From G963675935 sp963823895 (GTDB lineage: Bacteria; Planctomycetota; Planctomycetia; Pirellulales; Thermoguttaceae), in NCBI GenBank assembly GCA_963823895.1, contig CAWGNG010000018.1, positions 1 to 64,000 on the forward strand: DNA of 64,000 nt, written 5' to 3'. Below, in pieces: positions 1 to 7,940 of this stretch. A program made the translations under genes and the position numbers. Below the pieces are notes generated by a model. That model saw nothing but the letters and a program-made list of their open reading frames with translations, had not been told where the DNA came from and did not search any database. Numbering within the stretch: position 1 is the first letter of the stretch; each line of letters starts with the position of its first letter.

Positions 1-295
1 GGTTCCCGATGCAGGCGTCGTACCCCTGGTGGCGGTGCTGGAAGACACATCCCACTTGGAGCCTGCCGTCGCGAGGAACGTTAGCCGCCTTCGCTCGGTG
101 GGCGTCGATTTCAACGCCAACATATCGCTTGTACTGCCCGCCCGTTGCGAAGCGACAATCGCCGGCACCCATGTCGAGCACGGAACCAAGGTGCGGCCGC
201 CGGCTGTTTGTCAACCGCCAAAAGAGCTTCACCACGGCTACAGGGGTTGTTACCTGGGATTGACTTAGCTCGTAGGCGGTCTTCGCGTTCGTCAT
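1..295 (-). CDS. N6-adenine DNA methyltransferase, N-terminal part (cut by window edge)
   Basis: The minus strand reads open from an ATG at 293-295 to the edge of the window, about 98 residues. It starts with a segment containing LSQSQVTTP, the kind of region that precedes the catalytic domain in Eco57I-like and type I N6-adenine methylases. SAM-binding motif I follows (VLDMGAGDCRFA), then an acidic ribose-binding strand (YVGVEID), and the sequence stops in DACIGNP, the start of an NPPY/F catalytic motif IV. These motifs are seen directly; the family assignment rests on their order and spacing. The remainder and any restriction partner lie outside the window, so restriction-modification, phage defence or an orphan methylase cannot be told apart. 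Confidence 0.75.
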   Translation of the reverse strand, partial: MTNAKTAYELSQSQVTTPVAVVKLFWRLTNSRRPHLGSVLDMGAGDCRFATGGQYKRYVGVEIDAHRAKAANVPRDGRLQVGCVFQHRHQGYDACIGN

Positions 296-977
296 TTTTG
301 TCGGTGGTCGGCACACGGCCAGAGGGCAGCGCAGCGACCGAGCCTTCTCTCAATTTGCTGCTCGCATCCCCTGAATTAGTACGATTCTTGTAAATGTATC
401 GGACGTGGTCGGCGGGTCAGACACGCGGAATCCCCCGTATGAGTGGATCAGAAGGCAGCCGCGTATCGGCGGTATCGGTTGCAACGATTGGGCAACTCTG
501 GCTTTGACTGTTAAGCAACGACGGCGACAGCACAATGAAGCCGGGTTTGTCGCCGCATTCAGACAGGCTGCTTTCGATGTCCGAAAGCAACCGGCCTGTT
601 AACTCCGAGGCGGGGTTACGGGAGGTTTGGAGATTCCTGGCGCGAGTTTCCGGAGTCCGGCGGCCCCCTTCAAGGTCTTTTTCGGACCCCCCAGCCGCAG
701 CAAACCGCAGGGTGGCCAAAACGCGGGCTTGAAATGGCCGATGCCGTGCGGTATCAATGTACCGCGAAAGTGAAAACGACGGGCAGCGCCTCCGGCAGTC
801 GAGCGGCACAACACGGGGTTTTGCACCACGCAGCAAAAACACGTCCCGCCGCTTCCGCTTGCACCCAGCGACGCAACCGACGTGTACGCAAGCACTTGCT
901 CTCCCGTCGGGCGTGGTAACTTTTGCACCAGGATAGAAAGGGTGGTGCAAAAAAACGCTTGGTGCAGAACCGACGGC
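296..977. other. Intergenic region without a convincing gene
   Basis: No frame here shows a recognisable protein. The only structure I see is an inverted repeat (TTTTGCACCA at 921-930 with TGGTGCAAAA at 943-952), and a related TTTTGCACCA near 818. The stem has no following T-run in the transcribed sense on either strand, so it is not a clear terminator. Confidence 0.5.
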
Positions 978-2408
978 CTACATCACCGCGAAGTAATTCT
1001 CCACCGCGCGGTCGAAATACTCGTTGCTCATTTCGGCCGGGCACTTGTGGTACTTGCAGTAGTTCAGCACTTGCAGCAGCAGATCGCGGGGATGGCAGAA
1101 TCGCAGCGGCCGGCCCGCCGCCTTGAAATGCTTCTCCAGCAAATAGTCGATCGCCTCGCGGCGACAGGCTACGCCGAGCTTTTCGCCCATCACCTCGAAC
1201 AGGCGGCGGAACTCGTCCTCGCTCGGATCGATCACTTCGATCTTGTAGGGAATCCGCCGCAGGAAGGCCTCATCGACAAGCTCGCGCGGCTCCAGATTCG
1301 TGGAAAAGACGACGAGCTGGTCGAACGGCACTTGGATCTTCTTGCCGTTGGGCAAGTTGAGAAAATCGCAGCGCTTCTCCAGCGGCACGATCCAGCGGTT
1401 CAGCAACTCGTCGATCCGCATCCGCTGCCGACCGAAGTCATCGATCACCAGCGTGCCGCAGTTGCTCTTCAGTTGCAGCGGCGCCTCGCTGATGCCGGTC
1501 GCGAGGTTGGTGCTCACGTCGAGTTGCGACATCGTCAATTCGCCGCCGGCGACAATCGTCGGCCGGCGGATGCGAATCCAGCGCTTGTCGCACCGGCGTG
1601 AATCCAACAGGCCGGCCCCTTGTTCCAACGGCACTTCCTCGTGGTTCATGGGATCGAAGAGGCGGATGATTTCGCCGTCGACGCCGATGGCGCGGGGCAC
1701 CCAAATCTCGCGGCCGAAGGCGGCGGTGATCCGCTCGGCGATGCTGCTCTTGCCATTGCCCGGCGGACCGAACAAGAACAGCCCCCGGCCCGAGTTGATC
1801 GCCGGCCCGAGCCGGTCGAGGATGTGCGTGCCCAGCAGCAAGCCGTCGAAGGCGCGGCGGAGATCGTCGGCGGTGGGATGCTGGCCGGTCAACGATTGCG
1901 CATGGACGCTGGCGATATAGTCCTCCAGTGCGACGGGGGCCGCGCCGAAGTAGGTGCAGTGCTGCGTCAGCCGCCGCGCCCGCTCGCGCCCCAGATCGGT
2001 CAACTGGTAGACGAAATCGTTCATCGCCGCCGACCCGCGATGAACGACGAGCTGCCCGTACTTCATTTCGCTCAACAACTGGCCGACGGGTACAAAGGGG
2101 AGCTTGACCTGCTCGGCGATGTCGCGTCCCGTGGCGTCGCCGCGGGCCAGGAGGAACCTCAGAATCAGCGCCTCGACTTCGCTGCCGGTCAGCCCCGCGG
2201 CGGCGAACGAATCGGGCTCGATCGGCATGAAGGCGTCGCAATCGCCCGGCTCGGCCGAATCCTCGCGGTCGCCGGCGCTCGACCTCGTCAACAGCGCAAT
2301 GCGGTCGAGCGCGGCGGCCAGCGCGGCGTCGGCAGCCGCCGATGGCGGACTGTCGGCGGAAGTAGAAGAAGACGATTGCATCATGATTCGCAAGGCAACG
2401 GGGTCCAT
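978..2408 (-). CDS. AAA+ family ATPase
   Basis: A protein of about 476 residues. The N-terminal third is Ser/Ala-rich and then helical, with a winged-helix-like stretch. The AAA+ core has a Walker A motif (GPPGNGKSS), a Walker B variant (LVIDDFG), a sensor-like VVFSTNLEP and an arginine-rich segment (EAFLRRIPYK). A C-terminal helical lid ends the protein. The bound nucleotide is inferred to be ATP; the substrate is unknown. Several starts are possible: ATG at 2408, ATG at 2384 (MMQSSSS) or a TTG further out. None has a good ribosome binding site. The neighbours on the other strand (menaquinone genes) give no clue to its role. Confidence 0.85.
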   Translation of the reverse strand: MDPVALRIMMQSSSSTSADSPPSAAADAALAAALDRIALLTRSSAGDREDSAEPGDCDAFMPIEPDSFAAAGLTGSEVEALILRFLLARGDATGRDIAEQVKLPFVPVGQLLSEMKYGQLVVHRGSAAMNDFVYQLTDLGRERARRLTQHCTYFGAAPVALEDYIASVHAQSLTGQHPTADDLRRAFDGLLLGTHILDRLGPAINSGRGLFLFGPPGNGKSSIAERITAAFGREIWVPRAIGVDGEIIRLFDPMNHEEVPLEQGAGLLDSRRCDKRWIRIRRPTIVAGGELTMSQLDVSTNLATGISEAPLQLKSNCGTLVIDDFGRQRMRIDELLNRWIVPLEKRCDFLNLPNGKKIQVPFDQLVVFSTNLEPRELVDEAFLRRIPYKIEVIDPSEDEFRRLFEVMGEKLGVACRREAIDYLLEKHFKAAGRPLRFCHPRDLLLQVLNYCKYHKCPAEMSNEYFDRAVENYFAVM

Positions 2409-2442
2409 CAAGTGTAGCTTCTGGGGGGCCAATCAGTTTTCG

Positions 2443-2520
2443 ATTGTAGGAGGCGACTCCTGTCGCCGATTGCCCGAGAGCGGCCACAAAAAATCGGCGA
2501 CAGGAGTCGCCTCCTACAAT
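2443..2520. repeat. Palindromic repeat, family A (copy 1)
   Basis: Two perfectly matching 28-bp arms (2443-2470 and 2493-2520) with a 22-nt loop. The arm core is GGAGGCGACTCCTGTCGCCG, and each arm contains its own small palindrome (AGGAG...CTCCT). A second copy of the same family lies at 51785-51874. Confidence 0.92.
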
Positions 2521-2651
2521 CCCATTTTGAAAGACTGATCAGCCCTGGGCTTCTCGGCGGGAAGACGTGCGGCGTAAAATATGCCGGATGTTCCGAGAGA
2601 GAAGACCGTTGGCATTGTGACGATTGTTTCGCGCCTGAGACAACCCCATCC

Positions 2652-2680
2652 TTCCATCCTGCTCGCCAAGGCCGTATAAT
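2652..2680 (+). promoter_or_regulatory. Possible sigma-70-type promoter for the mqnA group
   Basis: TATAAT at 2675-2680 stands 17 nt after TTCCAT (2652-2657), a weak -35 match. If this is a promoter, the upstream ATG at 2679 lies inside the -10 box, and translation must begin at 2712 or 2715. Confidence 0.35.
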
Positions 2681-2711
2681 GAATCGTTTGCGACTGCCAG
2701 CGGGAACTCGA

Positions 2712-3536
2712 ATGATGCAAGAGCCTTCGAAGCCGGAGGTGGGCGAGAAAATTCGCGTCGGAGCGGTGACGTATCTCAACGCTCGGCCGCTCGTCGTCGC
2801 GTTGGCCGAACTGGACGCCCGGCTGGAATTGGCGACCGATTACCCGAGCCGGCTGGCCGATGCGCTCTCGGCGGGCGAGCTCGACGTGGCGATGATTCCT
2901 TCGATCGAGTACGCCCGCCACCCCGAGTTCTCGATTATCTCGGACGCCTGCATCGCCTGCGACGGCCCGGTGCGGAGCGTAAAGCTCTACGGCCGCGTGC
3001 CCGTCGAGGACATTCAGACGTTGGCGTTGGACGTCGGTTCCCGCACCAGCGCCGCACTGGCGAGAATTCTGCTGAAGGAGCGGTTTGGCATCGTGCCGAA
3101 ACTGCGATCGCTGCCGATCGGCGTTGAGCTGAACGACATGCCGGCCGACGCGGTTTTGATGATTGGCGATCGGGGCATGGCGCCGGTCAACGGGACTTTC
3201 GAGTTCGTGTGGGATTTGGGCGAGGAGTGGTCGCGGTGGACCGGCTTGCCGTTCGTCTTTTCGCTCTGGGTTGCGCGGCCGGGGGTCGATCTGCGCGGCG
3301 TCGAACGCACGCTGGCTGCTGCCCGCGACATCGGCCTGACCCGTTTCCCCGAGATTGCCCGCCGCGAAGCGCCGCTAATCGGCATTCCCGCGGCGGATTG
3401 CCTTTCGTATCTGCGCGATCATCTCGAATTCCGGCTTGGCCGGCGGCAGCGGCAAGGTTTGGAGCGATTTTTCGCCTTGGCCGCCCGACTCGGACTGGCG
3501 CCGGCGGACGTGAAGCTGAGGTTTCATCGGGACTGA
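2712..3536 (+). CDS. mqnA: Chorismate dehydratase MqnA (menaquinone biosynthesis, futalosine pathway)
   Basis: About 274 residues, the usual length for MqnA. It carries the family's N-terminal signature VGAVTYLNARPLV, the strand ELDVAMIPSIEYAR and the segment MIGDRGMAPVN. MqnA dehydrates chorismate to 3-enolpyruvylbenzoate, the first step of the futalosine route to menaquinone, in the cytoplasm. I chose the ATG at 2712 (followed by another at 2715) over the one at 2679 because the latter overlaps a TATAAT box; the extra 11 residues would be non-homologous. mqnC follows after 20 nt, so the two are probably co-transcribed. An aminofutalosine synthase (mqnE) is not in the window. Confidence 0.87.
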   Translation: MMQEPSKPEVGEKIRVGAVTYLNARPLVVALAELDARLELATDYPSRLADALSAGELDVAMIPSIEYARHPEFSIISDACIACDGPVRSVKLYGRVPVEDIQTLALDVGSRTSAALARILLKERFGIVPKLRSLPIGVELNDMPADAVLMIGDRGMAPVNGTFEFVWDLGEEWSRWTGLPFVFSLWVARPGVDLRGVERTLAAARDIGLTRFPEIARREAPLIGIPAADCLSYLRDHLEFRLGRRQRQGLERFFALAARLGLAPADVKLRFHRD

Positions 3537-3556
3537 GAATGAACTGACCTTCTCGC

Positions 3557-4678
3557 ATGGCGACTGCTTTCGACAGCATTCTCGATCAAGCGATCCGCGG
3601 CGAACGATTGAGCGCCGCCGAGGGGCTTGTTCTCCTGCAATCGCAGCGTTTGGCCGCGCTCGGCCGGGCGGCCGACAGCGTGACGCGACGGCTCCACCCC
3701 GAGCCGTCTCGCACTTACAACGTCGATCGCAACATCAACTACACCAACGTCTGCACGAGCGGCTGCCGCTTCTGCGCCTTCTCGCGCAAAACCGGCGACG
3801 CCGACGCCTACGTGATTTCGCGCGACGAGTTGTACCGGAAGATCGAAGAGACCATCGCCCTGGGCGGCAACCAGATTCTCTTGCAGGGCGGACTCCACCC
3901 CGACCTGAAAATCGAGTGGTACGAGGAACTGCTCCGCGACATCCGGCGGCGCTTCCCCCAGATCAACGTCCACGGCTTCAGTCCGCCGGAGATCGACCAC
4001 ATTGCCGCGCTCTCGGGCCTATCGCTGGCCGGCGTGCTCGAACGACTGCAGCAGGCCGGCCTGGGCTCGCTGCCCGGCGGCGGGGCCGAAATCCTCGTCG
4101 ATCGCGTCCGCCGGCAGGTCAGCCCGTGCAAGACCTCGGCTGACCGCTGGCTGGAGGTCTGCCGCGCGTGGCACGCCCTGGGTGGACGCGGGTCGGCCAC
4201 CATGATGTTCGGCCACGTCGAGACCCTCGCCGACCGGATGGAACACTTGCAACGATTGCGCCGATTGCAGGATGAAACCCACGGCTTCACCGCCTTCATC
4301 TGCTGGACGTTTCAGCCGGGCAACACCGCCCTGGGCGAATTGTCCAAGGCGGGAGCGTTCGAGTATCTGAAAACGCTCGCCGTCAGCCGGCTCTTCCTCG
4401 ACAACTTCGCCAACCTCCAGGCGAGTTGGGTCACGCAGGGCCTGGCCGTCGGCCAACTGGCCTTGCGCTTCGGGGCAAACGACTTCGGCAGCATCATGAT
4501 CGAGGAGAACGTGGTGGCGGCGGCCGGAACGACTTTTCGGGCTACGGAAGATGAAATACGTGGGAGAATTATGACCGCCGGATTTTCCCCTCGTAAGAGG
4601 AATGTGTTTTACGAAATCGTCGAAGATTTGCCCGAACCCGTGCGGTTTTCGGATGAATTTTCGGCCGCCGCTGATTAA
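3557..4678 (+). CDS. mqnC: Cyclic dehypoxanthinyl futalosine synthase MqnC (radical SAM)
   Basis: A 373-residue radical SAM enzyme. It has the cluster-binding CxxxCxxC motif (CTSGCRFC, around residue 62), followed by the MqnC-type segments QGGLHPDL, HGFSPPEI and LPGGGAEIL. The C-terminal half contains FTAFICWTFQPGNT and IMIEENVV, as in MqnC and MqnE relatives. The reaction cyclises dehypoxanthine futalosine. The length and the CTSGCRFCAFSR context favour MqnC over MqnE. It lies directly after mqnA and before an ABC exporter. Confidence 0.92.
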   Translation: MATAFDSILDQAIRGERLSAAEGLVLLQSQRLAALGRAADSVTRRLHPEPSRTYNVDRNINYTNVCTSGCRFCAFSRKTGDADAYVISRDELYRKIEETIALGGNQILLQGGLHPDLKIEWYEELLRDIRRRFPQINVHGFSPPEIDHIAALSGLSLAGVLERLQQAGLGSLPGGGAEILVDRVRRQVSPCKTSADRWLEVCRAWHALGGRGSATMMFGHVETLADRMEHLQRLRRLQDETHGFTAFICWTFQPGNTALGELSKAGAFEYLKTLAVSRLFLDNFANLQASWVTQGLAVGQLALRFGANDFGSIMIEENVVAAAGTTFRATEDEIRGRIMTAGFSPRKRNVFYEIVEDLPEPVRFSDEFSAAAD

Positions 4679-4716
4679 GATGAAGGAACCGGTCTTGCTG
4701 ATCCCCAAATTGCACC

Positions 4717-5520
4717 ATGATCCACGTCCGCGAACTCACGAAGCACTACTCCGATTTGCGCCGCGGGCAGTTTGTCGCCCTGAGCGGGATCAGCTTTCGC
4801 GCCCGGCCCGGCCAGGTCTACGGCCTGTTGGGCCCCAACGGCGCGGGCAAGACCACAATCCTGCGAATCCTCAGCACCGTGCTACGTCCCACCGGCGGCT
4901 CGGCCACGATCGACGGCTTCGACGTCGTTGCCCACGCCCCGGAAGTTCGCCGCCGCATCGGCTTCATGTCGGCCAACACCGCCGTCTACGACCGCATGAC
5001 CGGCTGGGAAATGGTCGAGTATTTTGGCCGGCTGCACGGCATCCCGCGTGACGAGCTCGGCGAGCGGATGGAAACGCTCTTCGATCGCTTGAAAATGAAC
5101 GACACCCGCGACGTATTGGGCGCGAAGATGTCGACGGGCATGAAGCAGAAGGTGTCGGTGGCCCGCACGCTGGTCCACGATCCGCCGGTGCTGGTTTTCG
5201 ATGAGGCCACGGCGGGGCTCGACGTGCTCGTGGCCCGCGCGCTGCTAAAGACCGTCGCCGAGCTGCGCGATCGCGGCAAGTGCATCGTCTTTTCCACGCA
5301 CATCATGCGCGAGGCCGAAAAACTCTGCGACCGCGTCGCCATCCTGCACCGCGGCCGCATCCTGGCCGAAGGGACGCTGGCGGAAATCCGCGAGCGGCAC
5401 GGGCAGGACGATCTCGAAGAGCTGTTCTTCCAGTTGATTTCGCAACACGACGAAGGCAACCGCGGCGATTTTCGCATCAACGAAAACGGGGCCGTCCCCT
5501 TGGCGCTCCCAACGACTTGA
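4717..5520 (+). CDS. ABC transporter ATP-binding protein, NatA-like
   Basis: A 267-residue ABC ATPase with Walker A (GPNGAGKTT), signature region MSTGMKQKV, Walker B (VLVFDEATAGLD) and the H-loop STHIM. The one-domain layout and the short C-terminal regulatory tail match NatA/CcmA-type exporters. The partner permease starts 10 nt downstream. NatAB exports sodium in Bacillus; for planctomycete relatives the substrate is not known. Confidence 0.88.
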   Translation: MIHVRELTKHYSDLRRGQFVALSGISFRARPGQVYGLLGPNGAGKTTILRILSTVLRPTGGSATIDGFDVVAHAPEVRRRIGFMSANTAVYDRMTGWEMVEYFGRLHGIPRDELGERMETLFDRLKMNDTRDVLGAKMSTGMKQKVSVARTLVHDPPVLVFDEATAGLDVLVARALLKTVAELRDRGKCIVFSTHIMREAEKLCDRVAILHRGRILAEGTLAEIRERHGQDDLEELFFQLISQHDEGNRGDFRINENGAVPLALPTT

Positions 5521-5530
5521 CGCCGGCACC

Positions 5531-7786
5531 ATGAGCTTCTCCAACATCAAGTGGATTTTCGTGAAGGAAGTTCGCGATCAGTTGCGCGACCGCCGCACGC
5601 TGTTCATGATCGCGGTCCTGCCGATTCTTCTCTATCCGCTGCTGGGGATGAGCTTGCTCCAGGTGGCGCAGTTCGTGCAAAAACAGACAACGCGAGTCTT
5701 GGTGGTCGGGGCCGACGATCTGAGGGGGAGCGATCCGGCTTTGTTCGAGAAAGAGCAATTTGCCGACGATTGCCGCAGCGCCAAGTTGCTCGAATTGCAC
5801 TTCGGCTTGCCGCACGCCGGCAGCCGGCAGGCGCCGGCCGACGCGCGGGCCGAGGCCAGCGCACTGGTGCAGTCGGGCGAATACGAGGCGGCGTTGTACT
5901 TCTCCCCCGATTTCTCCGCCCGGCTAGATGCCTTCCACAAGGCGATTCGCGGCCACGGCGCAGCCGGCCAGTCGGCGGGGGCGACGGCGCAACGCGACGC
6001 CCCGCTCGAAGTCCCTAGTCCCGAAATCCTCCACAATACCACCAACGACAAGTCGCGCATCGCCTACGTTCGGCTTTGCGAAGTGCTCGGCCGCTGGACG
6101 CAACGCATCGGTGACGACAACCTCCGCAGCAGCGGCGTGTCGGTCTCGGCAATGCGGCCGTTCTCGGTCGGCTCGTCCGACGTGGCCGACGTGAAGTGCC
6201 GCAGCGGCGCGATGTGGTCGAAGATCCTGCCGATCCTAATGCTTCTCTGGGCGCTGACCGGGGCGTTCTATCCGGCCGTCGATCTCTGCGCCGGCGAAAA
6301 GGAACGCGGCACTTTGGAGACGCTGCTGAGCAGCCCCGCCGCCCGCAGCGAGATCGTGCTGGGAAAACTGCTGACGGTCATGCTGTTCAGCATCGCCACC
6401 GCCGTGTTGAACCTGGCGAGCATGGGCGTTACGGCCCAGGTGGTCGTGGCCCACGTCCCCGGCTTCGGGCTGCCGCCGCTCGCGGCCGTCTTCGTCATGG
6501 GGCTCGCGTTGCTGCCGATCGCCGCGTTCTTCAGCGCGTTGTGCCTGGCCCTGGCGGCGTTCGCTCGCAGCACGAAGGAAGGGCAGTGCTACCTGATGCC
6601 GCTGCTGATGCTCACGATGCCGCTGGTGATTCTGCCGATGGCCCCCGGCGTCGAGTTGAACGTCGGCAACAGCCTGATTCCCGTCACCGGCATCGTGCTC
6701 CTGCTGCGGAGCGTGTTGGAGGGAGACTACTGGCAGGCCGCGCAGTATTCGCCAATTGTGGCGATGGTCACCGTCGCGGCCTGTTTGATGGCGATCCGCT
6801 GGGCGATCGAACAGTTTAATTCCGAAGCGGTCTTGTTCCGCGAGAGCGAGCGCTGGGACTTGCGGCTCTGGGCGCGGAAGCTGCTGTGCGAACGTCGTCC
6901 CACGCCATCGGTTGCCGCCGCCGTCGCCTGCGGCGCGCTGATCCTGATGATCCAGTTCTTTTTGAGTTGCTCGTCGGCGGCGCCGGCCAACATCGAGGCG
7001 CTTGCCCGCACGTTTCTGGTTCCGCAGTTGCTGGTGGTGGTGCCGCCGATGCTGCTGATGACGCTGTTATTTACTAGCAGCCCGCGCGAGACGTTGTTGC
7101 TGAAGCGGCCGCGGTCTTGGCTGGCGGTTCCCGCGGCGGCGCTGCTGGCGGCGGTCCTGCACCCGACGGCCAGCCTGCTGCAAAACCTGGTGCAGCGGCT
7201 TTACCCGGTGAGCGAGGAGATACTTCCGCAGCTTATGGAGATTCAGAAATCGCTGCGGGGCGCCAATTTGTGGCTCTTGTTGCTGCTGATTGCCGCCGTG
7301 CCGGCGGTGTGTGAGGAACTGGCCTTCCGCGGCTTTATTCTCTCCGGCTTCCGCCGTCTCGGACACAAACGCCGGGCGATTCTCTACAGCGCGTTGCTGT
7401 TCGGCGTGGCTCACGGCATTCTGCAACAATCGCTGATCGCCACGCTGGTCGGCGTCGTTCTCGGATACCTGGCCGTGCAAAGCGGCAGCATCCTGCCCTG
7501 CATGGTCTTCCATTTTTGCCACAACGCGTTGGCGCTCGTCAACAGCCGGATCACGCCGCACATGCTTCCCGACTGGCCGCTGCTGCGTGCCTTCGCCGCT
7601 CCCAGCGAGGATATCGGATGCACGTTCACCTGGCCGACGATCGTCGCCGGCGCGATGGCGGCCTGCCTGCTGCTGGCGTGGTTCGGCCGGCTCTCCGGCG
7701 GAAAGACGCGGAGAGAGTCGTTGCCGCCGGCCGGCGAGGAAGTGCCGTTCGGCGTCGTTGCACGGCTGGGAAACGACGCGGTGTAA
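5531..7786 (+). CDS. ABC-2 type permease fused to a CPBP-family membrane protease
   Basis: A 751-residue membrane protein. The N-terminal half is a NatB-like permease: a first membrane helix (MIAVLPILLYPLLGM), a long extracytoplasmic loop, then a helix bundle starting near CAGEKERGTLETLL, a hallmark of ABC-2 permeases. The C-terminal third is a CPBP intramembrane protease domain with EELAFRGF, FGVAHG and the HFCHNAL motif, which carry the predicted metal ligands. The fusion is seen directly in one uninterrupted frame. It probably works with the ATPase just upstream. What is cleaved or exported is unknown. Confidence 0.87.
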   Translation: MSFSNIKWIFVKEVRDQLRDRRTLFMIAVLPILLYPLLGMSLLQVAQFVQKQTTRVLVVGADDLRGSDPALFEKEQFADDCRSAKLLELHFGLPHAGSRQAPADARAEASALVQSGEYEAALYFSPDFSARLDAFHKAIRGHGAAGQSAGATAQRDAPLEVPSPEILHNTTNDKSRIAYVRLCEVLGRWTQRIGDDNLRSSGVSVSAMRPFSVGSSDVADVKCRSGAMWSKILPILMLLWALTGAFYPAVDLCAGEKERGTLETLLSSPAARSEIVLGKLLTVMLFSIATAVLNLASMGVTAQVVVAHVPGFGLPPLAAVFVMGLALLPIAAFFSALCLALAAFARSTKEGQCYLMPLLMLTMPLVILPMAPGVELNVGNSLIPVTGIVLLLRSVLEGDYWQAAQYSPIVAMVTVAACLMAIRWAIEQFNSEAVLFRESERWDLRLWARKLLCERRPTPSVAAAVACGALILMIQFFLSCSSAAPANIEALARTFLVPQLLVVVPPMLLMTLLFTSSPRETLLLKRPRSWLAVPAAALLAAVLHPTASLLQNLVQRLYPVSEEILPQLMEIQKSLRGANLWLLLLLIAAVPAVCEELAFRGFILSGFRRLGHKRRAILYSALLFGVAHGILQQSLIATLVGVVLGYLAVQSGSILPCMVFHFCHNALALVNSRITPHMLPDWPLLRAFAAPSEDIGCTFTWPTIVAGAMAACLLLAWFGRLSGGKTRRESLPPAGEEVPFGVVARLGNDAV

Positions 7787-7820
7787 ACCGCGTTTTCACG
7801 TGCGGGAAGATTGCCCTGAG

Positions 7821-7886
7821 GTGTGCCACTGCTTGGAACAAGCAGTGCCAAGCGTAAGGCACTGCTTGTTCCAAGCAGTGGCACAC
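7821..7886. repeat. Palindromic repeat, family B
   Basis: Perfect 29-bp arms (7821-7849, 7858-7886) around an 8-nt loop. Each arm holds an inner palindrome, CACTGCTTG/CAAGCAGTG. It lies just after the permease stop codon and could act as a transcription-attenuating hairpin before the amidohydrolase gene. Confidence 0.9.
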
Positions 7887-7910
7887 TGTCGTGAGGAATG
7901 TGGCGTAAAC

Positions 7911-7937
7911 GCACTTGCGAGACCGCAAGCGGTTTGA
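7911..7937. repeat. Short dispersed palindrome (GCGAGACCGCAAGCGGTTT type), copy 1
   Basis: The core ACCGCAAGCGGT forms a small hairpin directly before the ATG of the amidohydrolase. Relatives stand at 21741-21760, 22327-22343 (reversed), 26645-26663 and 34697-34720, always at gene borders. Confidence 0.7.
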
Positions 7938-7940
7938 GCT

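Noticed and set aside
417..950. A 177-codon minus-strand frame in the first spacer
   Set aside because: No recognisable feature, Arg/Ser-rich composition typical of GC-rich noise, no ribosome binding site.
921..952. Inverted repeat TTTTGCACCA/TGGTGCAAAA as a terminator
   Set aside because: The run of T lies on the wrong side of the stem for the minus strand and is absent on the plus strand.
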